A DNA stretch of 64,000 nt from Pollutimonas thiosulfatoxidans (GTDB lineage: Bacteria; Pseudomonadota; Gammaproteobacteria; Burkholderiales; Burkholderiaceae_B). Within the stretch, counting starts at the first letter, position 1. The number at the start of each line of letters is the position of its first letter. Where the stretch lies: NCBI RefSeq assembly GCF_004022565.1, contig NZ_CP022987.1, forward strand, positions 2,852,001 through 2,916,000, written 5' to 3'. Shown piece after piece: positions 53,720-62,541 of this stretch. The notes below the pieces were generated by a model, which was not told the DNA's origin, made no database searches, and saw nothing but the letters and a program-made list of their open reading frames with translations. The position numbers and the translations under genes were made by a program.

Positions 53720-56274
53720 GGCAACGGGCGCTGCGCCTCATCCAGCAGGCGCAGCAACAAGCCGCGCCCATCGGACCCCACGCGAAATTCACCAAAGCGC
53801 GCCTGAGCATAGAGCCCGGCCTGGCCTTCTGCAAAAAACCAGGCGTCTGTCACGATGCGGATCCGCTCGCCGCGTAGGTCGAAGGCCAGTATTGCCGTGT
53901 CCGGGGTGGGTACATCGGCGCTTGCGTTCCCATCCGTAGGCGGCTGCGTCACAAGGGACTGCAACGTAAATATGCCATCCGCGCCCGCGCGCAGCACCAG
54001 GTAGCCGCCCCCTTGCTTTCTTATGCTGGCCGCTACAGCCGGCGGCGCGTCGCCCAAGGCCTGCCTGACTTGCGCGGCCACATCAAAGCGTAAAGCCATA
54101 TAGTCGCCTTGAACCAGCGAGCGCGGGTCGACCGGTCCCAGCGCCAGCACAACCCGCTGTCCATTTGCCAGCAGGCTTTCTGCCTGATACACCCGCAAGT
54201 TGACCAGCAGCAGGACCAACACCAGCCCAGCGGGCAACAGCGCAAGCCCCAACGCGCGCTGCAAGCGCCTCCGACCGGGAAGATAGGCCGGCGCCAACAA
54301 GGCGCTGACCCCGGCGGTAGGCTCGGCTGGGGCAGTGGCGTTACTGGCCGGGCCACGCCGCCGCGCCAGCAAGTACCAGCAAGCCAACAGCCAGCAACCC
54401 GTCAAGGCCAGCACCATTGCCTTATGCAGCAAGGTGGCGTCCAGCTGGTAATAGAAGACGGCCAAATACCCTATCAGGCAAACCACGCCGAACCCAAGCA
54501 AGGCTCGTCGGCGAAGGGCATGGCCAAGCAGCAGCCAAAGCATGGCCAGGGCGATCCCCGGCGCACCCATCCAGCCTACGGTGGCCACGGCCAATGCGGC
54601 GGGTGCGGCCGCGCGCAGAGGTGCCTCGGCAGGCCCGGCACGCAACAGCAAGGTAGCCAGGACCACCACCGGCAACAGCGCGCTGGCAGCCCAGATGATG
54701 AACAGGGCCGGCGCAAGGCTTTGCCCGTGGACCAAGCCATAAACCGTAGGTGCCGGCGCCAGCAGCGCCAGCAATTGAGACAAGGCAACCAGGGCCCAAC
54801 CCACCGGCAGCCATAGCTGCGGATCCTTGCGCTGATGCCCCACGACCAGCGCCACGACCGCAGCAGCCATTAACCACCACATACGCAGATAAACCGGCAC
54901 GGCCTCCACCAGATCATGCGCGGCTGCGCCGTCCAACAGGCCATAGCGGCCGCTGTCCGGCCAGGTGAGCATCGAGGCCAACCCGAGCACAACAAAGGCC
55001 ACCAGCAGGCGTAACGCCGCATTGTCCACGGCTCTATATATGAGCAGGCCGAAAAGCAGCAAGCCGGCAAGGCGGCCCCAAAGCCAGACCTCGTGCATCT
55101 CGTACACGCCCCAGCCGGTCATGAGCACGCCACTGGCCGCCAGTGTCATGCCGGCCTCGCGCGGCAAGGTGTGGCGGCTGGTCAACAGCAGCCCTGCTCC
55201 GACTATGGCCAGGATCAGGCCTGTGATCCATAGCGACGGTACTTCCGGCGCGAGCAGCGCAATCAGCAACACGGCGGTCACGATCATGGCGGCTATGCGA
55301 AACAGGCTGACAAACCATGGGGTGGCTTGCTCGGGCAGCAGCAAGGCCAGGCTACGCAAACCGAAGCCGGACACCACCAGCAGTACGAGGATGACCACCG
55401 CCAGCGAGGCCGAGCCGTCAGCCCACTCAATAAGAGGGATGGCAAGCAACACGAAAGCACCCAGCATGGCCAGGGCCACCATGGCGGGGTCCGCGCGGCG
55501 ACCGCTATACACCCGGTGCATCAGCGCCATCAACATCAGGCCCGGCACCACTGCGCCCAGGGTGCCATGCGGGGCATCGAAACCGGCCAGCGTCGCTACC
55601 CACAGCCACCCGATGATGGCCATGGCGATCAAGCGGGGGCCCACGCGCCAACGATCTCCCAAACGCTGCTGCGCAGCTTCCCACAACGCCAGCGCCCCGA
55701 CATTCAGGAGGGCCAGCAGCAACCCCATGCCCAGCGTATCCGGCACTGCCGTCAGCCATCGTCCGGCGATCATGTCGAAATACAAACCGGCGCCGACATT
55801 AAGCAGCGCCACGCCCAGCAGTCCCAGAAACACCGTACGCATCGCCAACAGCCAGGGCAACGAAAACAGCAACCACAAGAGGAACAATTGCCAGGTATCG
55901 GCCCCGGTCTGATAGATCTGCCCCACCAGGGCCAGCAGACCGCCCACAAGGACCGCGGCCAGGCCCACCATGTGCCCTGCCAGGGTCAGGTTGTGGTCGC
56001 GTGTACCGCGTTGCACGTACACTAGGCACCAGCTAGTTACAATCAGGGCAGCCAATAATAGCTGGATGCCGGCCAACTTCTGGCCGGCGCTTGCGTGGGG
56101 CCAATTGGCGGCGATCCAGCAAATGACAGCGCTGGCAAGCAATGCCGAGCCCAAGCCCAAGGCGGTTTTGCGCAGGAATTCTTCCCAGCGCAGGCCGCCC
56201 AAGGCGGTTTTGCGCCGGAATTCTTCCCAGCGCAGGCCCGGTGCGCGGCTGGTTTTGTGACCCTCGACTTGCAT
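53716..56274 (-). CDS. Large polytopic membrane protein with DUF2157, DUF4401-like and GDYXXLXY domains
   Basis: An 852-residue membrane protein. A DUF2157-like N-terminus (helix pairs from residue about 36) leads to some 20 further hydrophobic segments, and the C-terminus is a periplasmic GDYXXLXY domain with [10 protein letters not shown]. These parts are usually two adjacent genes; here they are fused. A 42-base tandem duplication at the 5' end repeats LRWEEFxRKTALG. The function of the family is not known. It is divergent from topB, with 62 bases between. Confidence 0.85.
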   Translation of the reverse strand: MQVEGHKTSRAPGLRWEEFRRKTALGGLRWEEFLRKTALGLGSALLASAVICWIAANWPHASAGQKLAGIQLLLAALIVTSWCLVYVQRGTRDHNLTLAGHMVGLAAVLVGGLLALVGQIYQTGADTWQLFLLWLLFSLPWLLAMRTVFLGLLGVALLNVGAGLYFDMIAGRWLTAVPDTLGMGLLLALLNVGALALWEAAQQRLGDRWRVGPRLIAMAIIGWLWVATLAGFDAPHGTLGAVVPGLMLMALMHRVYSGRRADPAMVALAMLGAFVLLAIPLIEWADGSASLAVVILVLLVVSGFGLRSLALLLPEQATPWFVSLFRIAAMIVTAVLLIALLAPEVPSLWITGLILAIVGAGLLLTSRHTLPREAGMTLAASGVLMTGWGVYEMHEVWLWGRLAGLLLFGLLIYRAVDNAALRLLVAFVVLGLASMLTWPDSGRYGLLDGAAAHDLVEAVPVYLRMWWLMAAAVVALVVGHQRKDPQLWLPVGWALVALSQLLALLAPAPTVYGLVHGQSLAPALFIIWAASALLPVVVLATLLLRAGPAEAPLRAAAPAALAVATVGWMGAPGIALAMLWLLLGHALRRRALLGFGVVCLIGYLAVFYYQLDATLLHKAMVLALTGCWLLACWYLLARRRGPASNATAPAEPTAGVSALLAPAYLPGRRRLQRALGLALLPAGLVLVLLLVNLRVYQAESLLANGQRVVLALGPVDPRSLVQGDYMALRFDVAAQVRQALGDAPPAVAASIRKQGGGYLVLRAGADGIFTLQSLVTQPPTDGNASADVPTPDTAILAFDLRGERIRIVTDAWFFAEGQAGLYAQARFGEFRVGSDGRGLLLRLLDEAQRPLP
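56156..56239 (-). repeat. 42-base in-frame tandem duplication
   Basis: 56156-56197 and 56198-56239 are the same 42-base unit with two differences, near the start of the DUF2157/GDYXXLXY gene. It is in frame and encodes two copies of LRWEEF(R/L)RKTALG(G/L), which extends the N-terminus without breaking the gene. The near identity suggests a recent slippage or unequal exchange. Confidence 0.9.
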
Positions 56275-56336
56275 AGTGCGATTCTCACCTCGTATGATCC
56301 GCGCTACTGCTGCTGAAACGCAGTGAATGGAAACAG

Positions 56337-58994
56337 ATGACTAAAACGCTCATTATTGCCGAGAAACCTTCGGTCGCCCTTGATATCTCCCGCGCCCTCG
56401 GTGGCTTTACACGGGAAGGCGACTATTTTGAAAGCGAGCAGTACGTTCTTGCATCCAGCATAGGACACCTGCTGAGCCTGGTTGCGCCCAACGATCCCGT
56501 GCGCGGCAAATGGAGCTTTGCGCATCTGCCGGTCATTCCACCCCAGTTCGAGCTTGGCCCCACCGACAAGCGCTCGGCCGAGCGGCTCAAGCTGCTGATC
56601 AAACTGCTCAAGCGCAAGGACGTCGATGCCATCATCAATGCCTGCGACGCGGGACGCGAAGGCGAGCTGATCTTCCGTTATATCGTGCAGTTCTCGGGCG
56701 TCAAGAAGCCGGTCCAGCGCCTGTGGCTGCGGTCGATGACCCAGGCAGCCATACGGGAAGCCTTTGCCAATTTGCGCGATGACGACACCATGAAGCCGCT
56801 GGAAGCTGCGGCGCGCTCGCGGGCCGAAGCCGACTGGCTGGTGGGCATCAATGGCACACGCGCCATGACGGCCTTCAACAGCAAGGACGGCGGCTTCTTC
56901 AAGACGCCGGTAGGGCGGGTGCAAACCCCTACGCTGGCCATTGTTGCCGAAAGAGAAGAGCGCATACGCAAGTTCGTATCGCGCGACTACTGGGAAGTGC
57001 ACGCCACCTTTGTGGCGGCTGCAGGCTTCTATACCGGTCGATGGTTCGACCCCAAGTTCACGCGCGACGAACGTGATCCCGAGCAGCGCGATTCGCGTCT
57101 GTGGTCGCAAACGGCGGCGCAAACCATAGTCATGGCCTGCCGCGACCAGCCCGGTCATGTCAACGAAGAGTCCAAGCCGTCCACGCAGATGTCTCCCGCG
57201 CTGTTCGACCTGACCTCGTTGCAGCGCGAGGCCAACTCGCGCTTCGGCTTCTCGGCCAAGACCACCCTGTCGCTGGCGCAGACGCTGTACGAGCGCCACA
57301 AGGCGCTGACCTACCCGCGTACCGATTCACGCTATCTGCCCGAAGACTACCTGCAGACCGTCCAGCAAACCATGGAAGCTCTGTCCGACGGCGGTTCCAG
57401 CGCCGCGGCTGCGGTACAGCCTTTTGCCGAAACGGTGTGCAAACAGAAGTGGGTCAAGCCCAACCGACGTATTTTCGACAACAAGAAAGTGTCGGATCAC
57501 TTTGCCATCATCCCCACCATGCAGATCCCGCGCGAACTGAGCGACGCGGAAAGCAAGATCTACGACATGATCACCCGGCGCTTCCTGGCGGTGTTCTTTC
57601 CGGCCGCCGAGTTTCGCCTGACGACACGCATTACCGAAGTATCGGGCCACCACTTCAAGACAGAAGGCAAGGTGCTGGTTTCGCCTGGCTGGCTCGCCAT
57701 CTATGGGCGCGAGGTGCAGGGGGACGACACCAACCTGGTGGCCGTATCGGACAACGAAAAGGTCAAGACCGACGAAATCGAGGCCAAGGCGCTGGTCACC
57801 AAGCCGCCGGCACACTTTACGGAAGCCACGCTGCTGTCGGCCATGGAAGGCGCGGGCAAGCTGGTTGACGACGAGGCCCTGCGCGAAGCCATGTCCGAGC
57901 GCGGGCTGGGCACACCGGCCACCCGGGCGGCCATTATTGAAGGCCTGCTGAATGAAGGCTATTTGCGCCGTGAAGGCCGCGACCTGATCCCCAGCGCCAA
58001 GGCACGCCAGTTGATGACCCTGCTATCAGGCCTGGGTGTCAACGAGCTCACTTCGCCCGAGCTGACCGGAGAATGGGAACACCGCCTCAAGCAAATCGAA
58101 CAACGCGAACTCGATCGTGACGAGTTCATGCGCGAAATCGCGCAAATGACGCAAGTGATCGTCAAGCGGGCCAAAGAGTACGAACGCGACACGGTGCCCG
58201 GCGACTATGCAACGCTGGCAACACCTTGCCCCAAGTGTGGCAGTGTAGTTAAGGAAAACTATCGCCGCTACGCCTGCACCAGTTGCGACTTTTCTATCGG
58301 CAAGCACCCGGGCGGGCGCACCTTCGAGATCCCCGAGGTCGAAGAGCTGCTTACCCGACGCGAACTCGGCCCCCTTCCTGGCTTTATCAGCAAGATGGGC
58401 CGGCCCTTTGCCGCACTACTGCGCATCACGGATGAATACAAGCTTGAGTTCGACTTCGGCCAGAAAGACGACGAAGACACCGAGCCGGTCGACTTTTCCG
58501 GACGCGAGCCCCTAGGAGCGTGCCCCAAGTGCAGCGGCAAGGTCTATGAGCACGGCATGAATTATGTATGCGAGCGCTCGGTGGGCCCTGAAAAGTCCTG
58601 CGACTTCCGTACCGGCAAAATGATATTGCAGCAGGAAATCACCGCCGACCAGGTCCGCAAGCTTCTCACGGAAGGAAAAACCGATCTGCTCGATGGATTT
58701 GTGTCCAGCCGCACCAACCGCAAGTTCAAGGCTTTCCTGGTCAAGCAAGAGAGCGGCAAGATCGGCTTCGAATTCGAGCCGCGGCCCGTCAAGCCCGGGG
58801 CGAAAACTGCGGCCAAGAAGGCGACGAGCAAAACGGCTACGAAAACAGCCTCCAAGACTGCCGCCAAGAAGGCCACCAAGAAGACGGCCGCGAAAAAGAC
58901 AGCGGCAAAGAAAGCAAGCAAAACGGCAAGCAAGGCAGTAAAGAAAGCCGCTCCGGCCACCACCACGGCCGGTGATGACGACCCGCCGTTTTAA
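56337..58994 (+). CDS. topB: DNA topoisomerase III
   Basis: An 885-residue type IA topoisomerase that decatenates DNA through a tyrosyl link. The TOPRIM domain has IIAEKPSVA and NACDAGREGELIFR; the active tyrosine is in ALTYPRTDSRYLPEDY; the C-terminus has two Cys4-type zinc ribbons (CPKCGSVVKENYRRYACTSC and CPKCSGKVYEHGM...CERS...C) and a Lys/Ala-rich tail with repeated KKTAAKK, resembling histone H1 and likely to bind DNA. Such tails are common in betaproteobacterial TopB. GGAAA precedes the ATG. Confidence 0.95.
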   Translation: MTKTLIIAEKPSVALDISRALGGFTREGDYFESEQYVLASSIGHLLSLVAPNDPVRGKWSFAHLPVIPPQFELGPTDKRSAERLKLLIKLLKRKDVDAIINACDAGREGELIFRYIVQFSGVKKPVQRLWLRSMTQAAIREAFANLRDDDTMKPLEAAARSRAEADWLVGINGTRAMTAFNSKDGGFFKTPVGRVQTPTLAIVAEREERIRKFVSRDYWEVHATFVAAAGFYTGRWFDPKFTRDERDPEQRDSRLWSQTAAQTIVMACRDQPGHVNEESKPSTQMSPALFDLTSLQREANSRFGFSAKTTLSLAQTLYERHKALTYPRTDSRYLPEDYLQTVQQTMEALSDGGSSAAAAVQPFAETVCKQKWVKPNRRIFDNKKVSDHFAIIPTMQIPRELSDAESKIYDMITRRFLAVFFPAAEFRLTTRITEVSGHHFKTEGKVLVSPGWLAIYGREVQGDDTNLVAVSDNEKVKTDEIEAKALVTKPPAHFTEATLLSAMEGAGKLVDDEALREAMSERGLGTPATRAAIIEGLLNEGYLRREGRDLIPSAKARQLMTLLSGLGVNELTSPELTGEWEHRLKQIEQRELDRDEFMREIAQMTQVIVKRAKEYERDTVPGDYATLATPCPKCGSVVKENYRRYACTSCDFSIGKHPGGRTFEIPEVEELLTRRELGPLPGFISKMGRPFAALLRITDEYKLEFDFGQKDDEDTEPVDFSGREPLGACPKCSGKVYEHGMNYVCERSVGPEKSCDFRTGKMILQQEITADQVRKLLTEGKTDLLDGFVSSRTNRKFKAFLVKQESGKIGFEFEPRPVKPGAKTAAKKATSKTATKTASKTAAKKATKKTAAKKTAAKKASKTASKAVKKAAPATTTAGDDDPPF

Positions 58995-59021
58995 CGCCCC
59001 GCGCCACCCGCCTGAACGCCC

Positions 59022-59573
59022 ATGGATGCGCCCGCCGCCCTGAACGCCGCCACGAACCCCGTTGCTTCTCCAGCCGCTGCGGTGGTCGTCATGGGCGTGT
59101 CGGGCTGCGGCAAAACCACCATCGGCCAGTTGCTGGCGGACCACCTGAACTGGCAATTCATCGAAGGCGATGTCTTCCACAGTGATGGCAATCGAGCCAA
59201 GATGCAGGCCGGCATACCGCTGACGGATGCGGACAGGCATACTTGGCTGAACGTACTGGGACGCGAGCTGGCTGCCGGCAAAGACGCTGGCGTGGTGCTC
59301 AGCTGCTCGGCCCTGAAGCGCGCCTATCGGCAGCAACTGCGCGACTTTGTGCCCGATTTGCGCTTTATCTGGCTGGACGTCGCACGCGAGGCCGCCCAGA
59401 CCCGCGTAGCAAGCCGAGGCAATGCGCATTTTTTTCCCACCACGCTGATAGACAACCAATTCCAGACACTGGAGCCACCCGACCAGGAGGGCGGGCTACT
59501 GCGTGTGGACGGACAAGATCCGCCCATCAACATCGTCCAGTCGGCCGCCTCATGGCTCGCACTAGCGGCCTAA
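59022..59573 (+). CDS. gntK: Gluconokinase
   Basis: A 183-residue P-loop kinase that phosphorylates gluconate to 6-phosphogluconate. Walker A MGVSGCGKTT (24-33), the family pattern FIEGDVFHSDGNRAKMQAGIPLTDADRHTWL and VLSCSALKRAYR are complete. About 20 extra N-terminal residues precede the core; a later start is possible but none has a better ribosome-binding site. It overlaps the convergent TRAP permease gene by 4 bases. Confidence 0.93.
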   Translation: MDAPAALNAATNPVASPAAAVVVMGVSGCGKTTIGQLLADHLNWQFIEGDVFHSDGNRAKMQAGIPLTDADRHTWLNVLGRELAAGKDAGVVLSCSALKRAYRQQLRDFVPDLRFIWLDVAREAAQTRVASRGNAHFFPTTLIDNQFQTLEPPDQEGGLLRVDGQDPPINIVQSAASWLALAA

Positions 59574-60847
59574 CCGTATACCAGTTGCTTAAAGAACAGG
59601 CTTAGTTGCGGCACGTAGGTTATGCATATCAGGCAAGCTATTACGACCGCCACGAAAGGCAGCAATGGCCGCACCAGCCGCTCCAGTGGAATGTTGGCCA
59701 CCGTGCACGCCGCGAATAAATTCACCCCGAACGGCGGCGTGATCATGCCCAACGCCAGGTTGACCACCATGATGACGCCAAAGTGTGCCGGGTCGACACC
59801 GAACTGCATCGCCACCGGCAGCAGCAATGGGGCCAGCACCACGATGGACGCGGACGTTTCGATGAACATGCCTATGGTGAACAGGGCGATGTTTATGCCC
59901 AGCAAGAAGGTGTATTTGTCACTGAACACCATGCCCAGCCACTCGCCCAGCGCTGCCGGTATGCCGGCCCGGTTCAGCAAGAAGCCGAATACGCCGGCGT
60001 TCGCAATAATGAACATGATGACCGCAGTCGACACCACCGAACGATGCAAGGTCTTGCGCAGCACGGTGAAGCTCAGACGACGATAAACAAAGATACCGAC
60101 GAATAATGCGTACACCACCGCCACCGCTGAAGCCTCGGTGGGTGTGAAGATGCCGCCATAGATACCGCCCAAAATAATGCCAGGCATCAGCAAGGCCAGC
60201 CAGGCCCGCTTCAGCGCCGCCCACAGCCCCAGCCGCCCGTCTCCGTCATGTTTGCCAAAGCCGTGCCGACGAGCATATATCCAGACATAGACCATGAGCG
60301 ACCCGCTGATCAAAAGCCCCGGACCAATGCCGGCGATGAAGAGCTCGCCTACCGAGGTGTCGGTCGCCACCGCAAACAGGATCATGGGTATGGACGGCGG
60401 AATGATGACGCCCAGTTCTGCGGCCGAGGCCTGTAGCGACGCGGCAAACGGGCGCGGGTAACCATGCTTGACCATGGCTGGAATAAGGATGGCGCCCACC
60501 GCGAAGGTCGTCGCCACACTGGAGCCCGCAACGGCTGCAAAGATCATGCACGTCAGCACGCAAGTGACGGCCAGACCGCCCTGCAGGCCGCCCACCACGC
60601 TTTTGGCAAAGTCCACCATGCGCTCGGAGATGCCGCCAGCCTCCATCAGGTTGCCGGCCAGGATGAAAAAGGGCACGGCCACCAGGGGATACTTGTCCAG
60701 CGAGGCGTAAATCTGTTGGGCCACAACCAGCCAGGTCATCTGCCCGTCGTAGGCCACGCCCACCATACTGGCCAGGCCGATCGAAACCGCCACAGGTACA
60801 GACAGCACAAAGAACAACAACATCGAAACGACCATCAACTGCGACAT
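59570..60847 (-). CDS. TRAP transporter large permease (DctM type)
   Basis: A 425-residue membrane subunit of a tripartite ATP-independent periplasmic transporter. It has about 12 hydrophobic segments and family motifs such as VPFFILAGNLMEAGGISERMVDFA, GASVATTF-like AGSSVATTFAVGAILIPAM, GIFTPTEASAVAVVYA and GMITPPFGVNLF. It carries the Na+- or H+-driven transport step. AGGTG lies 5 bases from the ATG. It is third in the dctP-dctQ-dctM operon. Confidence 0.93.
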   Translation of the reverse strand: MSQLMVVSMLLFFVLSVPVAVSIGLASMVGVAYDGQMTWLVVAQQIYASLDKYPLVAVPFFILAGNLMEAGGISERMVDFAKSVVGGLQGGLAVTCVLTCMIFAAVAGSSVATTFAVGAILIPAMVKHGYPRPFAASLQASAAELGVIIPPSIPMILFAVATDTSVGELFIAGIGPGLLISGSLMVYVWIYARRHGFGKHDGDGRLGLWAALKRAWLALLMPGIILGGIYGGIFTPTEASAVAVVYALFVGIFVYRRLSFTVLRKTLHRSVVSTAVIMFIIANAGVFGFLLNRAGIPAALGEWLGMVFSDKYTFLLGINIALFTIGMFIETSASIVVLAPLLLPVAMQFGVDPAHFGVIMVVNLALGMITPPFGVNLFAACTVANIPLERLVRPLLPFVAVVIACLICITYVPQLSLFFKQLVYG

Positions 60848-60898
60848 GGCTGCACCTGGTGTAAGTGGGTATCGGGGGTAGAGAACTGCATGGCCGGC

Positions 60899-61393
60899 TT
60901 AAATCGTGGTCTCGTCGACCACCGCCTTGTGGGGCCCTTCCGCCCAATGGGCCAGGACGGCCACGATGGCCAGGGCCGTACCGATGGGGATCGCGATATA
61001 TACCCAGGAGATGGAGACCTCCAGGCTGGGCATGGTTTGAAAGCGCACCCGCCAGGTCATCTGGGCACCCACCCACGCCATGAAGCCCAGGAAGCTTACG
61101 CAGATGGCGAGGATGACGTGTTCCAGCCAGCGCGCGCCACGTGGACCCAGCGCGCTGTGCAGCATCTCGACACTTAGCATGGCGCCTTGCCGGAAGGCTA
61201 GCGAAATACCCAGCATGACGGTCCAGATCAGCGACGCTCGCGTCCAGGCTTCGCTCCAGTCGGCCGGCGACTCCAGTATGAAGCGCGCGATCACTTGATA
61301 AAAACCGGCGGCCACGGACGATACGATCAGCACCTGTGTGATCCCCGAAACCAGCCGAAACAGCGTGCGATCGAGTATGCCGATAAATGCCAC
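60899..61393 (-). CDS. TRAP transporter small permease (DctQ type)
   Basis: A 164-residue protein with four membrane segments and the family motif LIWTVMLGISLAFRQGAMLSVEML. GTG at 61393 is 5 bases after CAGGAG and is preferred over a TTG at 61408. It joins the large permease 51 bases downstream, where only a ribosome-binding site is seen. A strong hairpin separates it from the binding-protein gene. Confidence 0.9.
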   Translation of the reverse strand: MAFIGILDRTLFRLVSGITQVLIVSSVAAGFYQVIARFILESPADWSEAWTRASLIWTVMLGISLAFRQGAMLSVEMLHSALGPRGARWLEHVILAICVSFLGFMAWVGAQMTWRVRFQTMPSLEVSISWVYIAIPIGTALAIVAVLAHWAEGPHKAVVDETTI

Positions 61394-61414
61394 GGTGTCT
61401 CCTGACAAACGATA

Positions 61415-61440
61415 AGGGGCCGGCGTCGGCGCCAGCCCCT
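61415..61440 (-). other. Intercistronic hairpin after the TRAP binding-protein gene
   Basis: AGGGGC-C-GGCG and CGCC-A-GCCCCT form a stem of ten pairs with one mismatch and a short loop. It lies between the dctP-type stop and the dctQ-type start on the minus strand, without a T run. It probably protects the binding-protein message and lowers expression of the permeases. Confidence 0.6.
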
Positions 61441-61466
61441 ACGAAGCTACCCTGCTGCCGCAGGAA

Positions 61467-62447
61467 TTATTGAGTATTGCGGATGGACTCGACCAAGTCC
61501 TTGCCGAACTGCTTGTAGTACTGGGGGTATACCGGCTGAACGGCCTTCACGAAAGCGGCATGGTCGACCGTATTGACTTGCATGCCCTGTTTCTTGACCT
61601 CTTCGATACCGCTTTTTTCGATATCGTCGACATAGGCGCGCATGGCAAGCGCGGCATCGTGGCCGGCCTTCTTGAAGCTGGCCTTATCTTCGTCCGACAA
61701 GCCGTTGTAGACATTGGGCGACATCAATACCAGGGCCGGCCCATACACGTGCGCGGTGAGCGACAGATACTTTTGCAGTTGAGGAAGCTTGGCCGACACG
61801 ATCACGGACATCGGGTTCTCCTGGCCGTCGATAGTGCCTTGCTGCAGCGCCGTGGCGACTTCAGGCCAGGCCATGGGCGTAGCCAGGATGCCCAGCTCGC
61901 GGAATGCCGCGATGTGGATGGGGTTTTCGGTGGTACGCACCTTCAGGCCCTTGGCGTCGTCAGGCGTGACCACGGGGCGCACGTTGTTGGTAAGTTGACG
62001 GAAACCTTGTTCGCCCCAAGCCAAGGCTACCAGGCCGCGCTTGGGAAACGCTTCGAGCATTTCCTGGCCGATCTGGCCGTCCAGCACCTTGCGCGCATGT
62101 GTCAGATCGCGAAACAGGAAGGGGATGTCGAACACGCCCGTATTGGGCACGAAGTTAAGCGTTGCGCCGGTGGAGACGATGGCCAGGTCGATCGTGCCCA
62201 ACTGCAGGCCTTCGATGACTTCGCGCTCGCCGCCCAGCGCACTATTAGGGAAATGCTCCAGCTTGAATTCGCCGCCGGTTTCACCCTCGATGGTCTTGGC
62301 CAAGGCATCCGCCCCGGCCCCATAATGGGAGTTGGTAGAGAGCGCGTACGCCAGCTTCAGGTTCGTTGCCGCCAGGGCAGGTGCCGCAGCAAAAACACCT
62401 GCCACGGACGCAGCGAGCATCAATTTCGAAAACCAGGACTTACGCAT
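61467..62447 (-). CDS. TRAP transporter substrate-binding protein (DctP type)
   Basis: A 326-residue periplasmic receptor with a signal peptide (about 1-26, cleavage after PALA). Family features are LKLAYALSTNSHYGAGADALAKTIEGETGGEFKLEHFPNSALGGEREVIEGLQLGTIDLAIVSTGA and the conserved arginine region GLKVRTTENPIHIAAFRELG that binds a carboxylate. DctP proteins bind C4-dicarboxylates, sugar acids or keto acids; adjacency of gluconokinase hints at an aldonate, but this is weak. ATG at 62447 is preferred over an in-frame GTG at 62462. Confidence 0.92.
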   Translation of the reverse strand: MRKSWFSKLMLAASVAGVFAAAPALAATNLKLAYALSTNSHYGAGADALAKTIEGETGGEFKLEHFPNSALGGEREVIEGLQLGTIDLAIVSTGATLNFVPNTGVFDIPFLFRDLTHARKVLDGQIGQEMLEAFPKRGLVALAWGEQGFRQLTNNVRPVVTPDDAKGLKVRTTENPIHIAAFRELGILATPMAWPEVATALQQGTIDGQENPMSVIVSAKLPQLQKYLSLTAHVYGPALVLMSPNVYNGLSDEDKASFKKAGHDAALAMRAYVDDIEKSGIEEVKKQGMQVNTVDHAAFVKAVQPVYPQYYKQFGKDLVESIRNTQ

Positions 62448-62541
62448 ATTTTTTTCCACCAAAAAAGTAATAAAACACTGTGCGAAGGTTGTACCCGAAT
62501 ATGGGCTCGAAAAACATTGGGGTTTTCTATCGTGCCTGGCG

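Noticed and set aside
58790..58970. Repetitive AAG/GCC-rich tract at the end of topB
   Set aside because: It is the in-frame Lys/Ala tail of topoisomerase III, common in related enzymes, not a mobile or CRISPR repeat.
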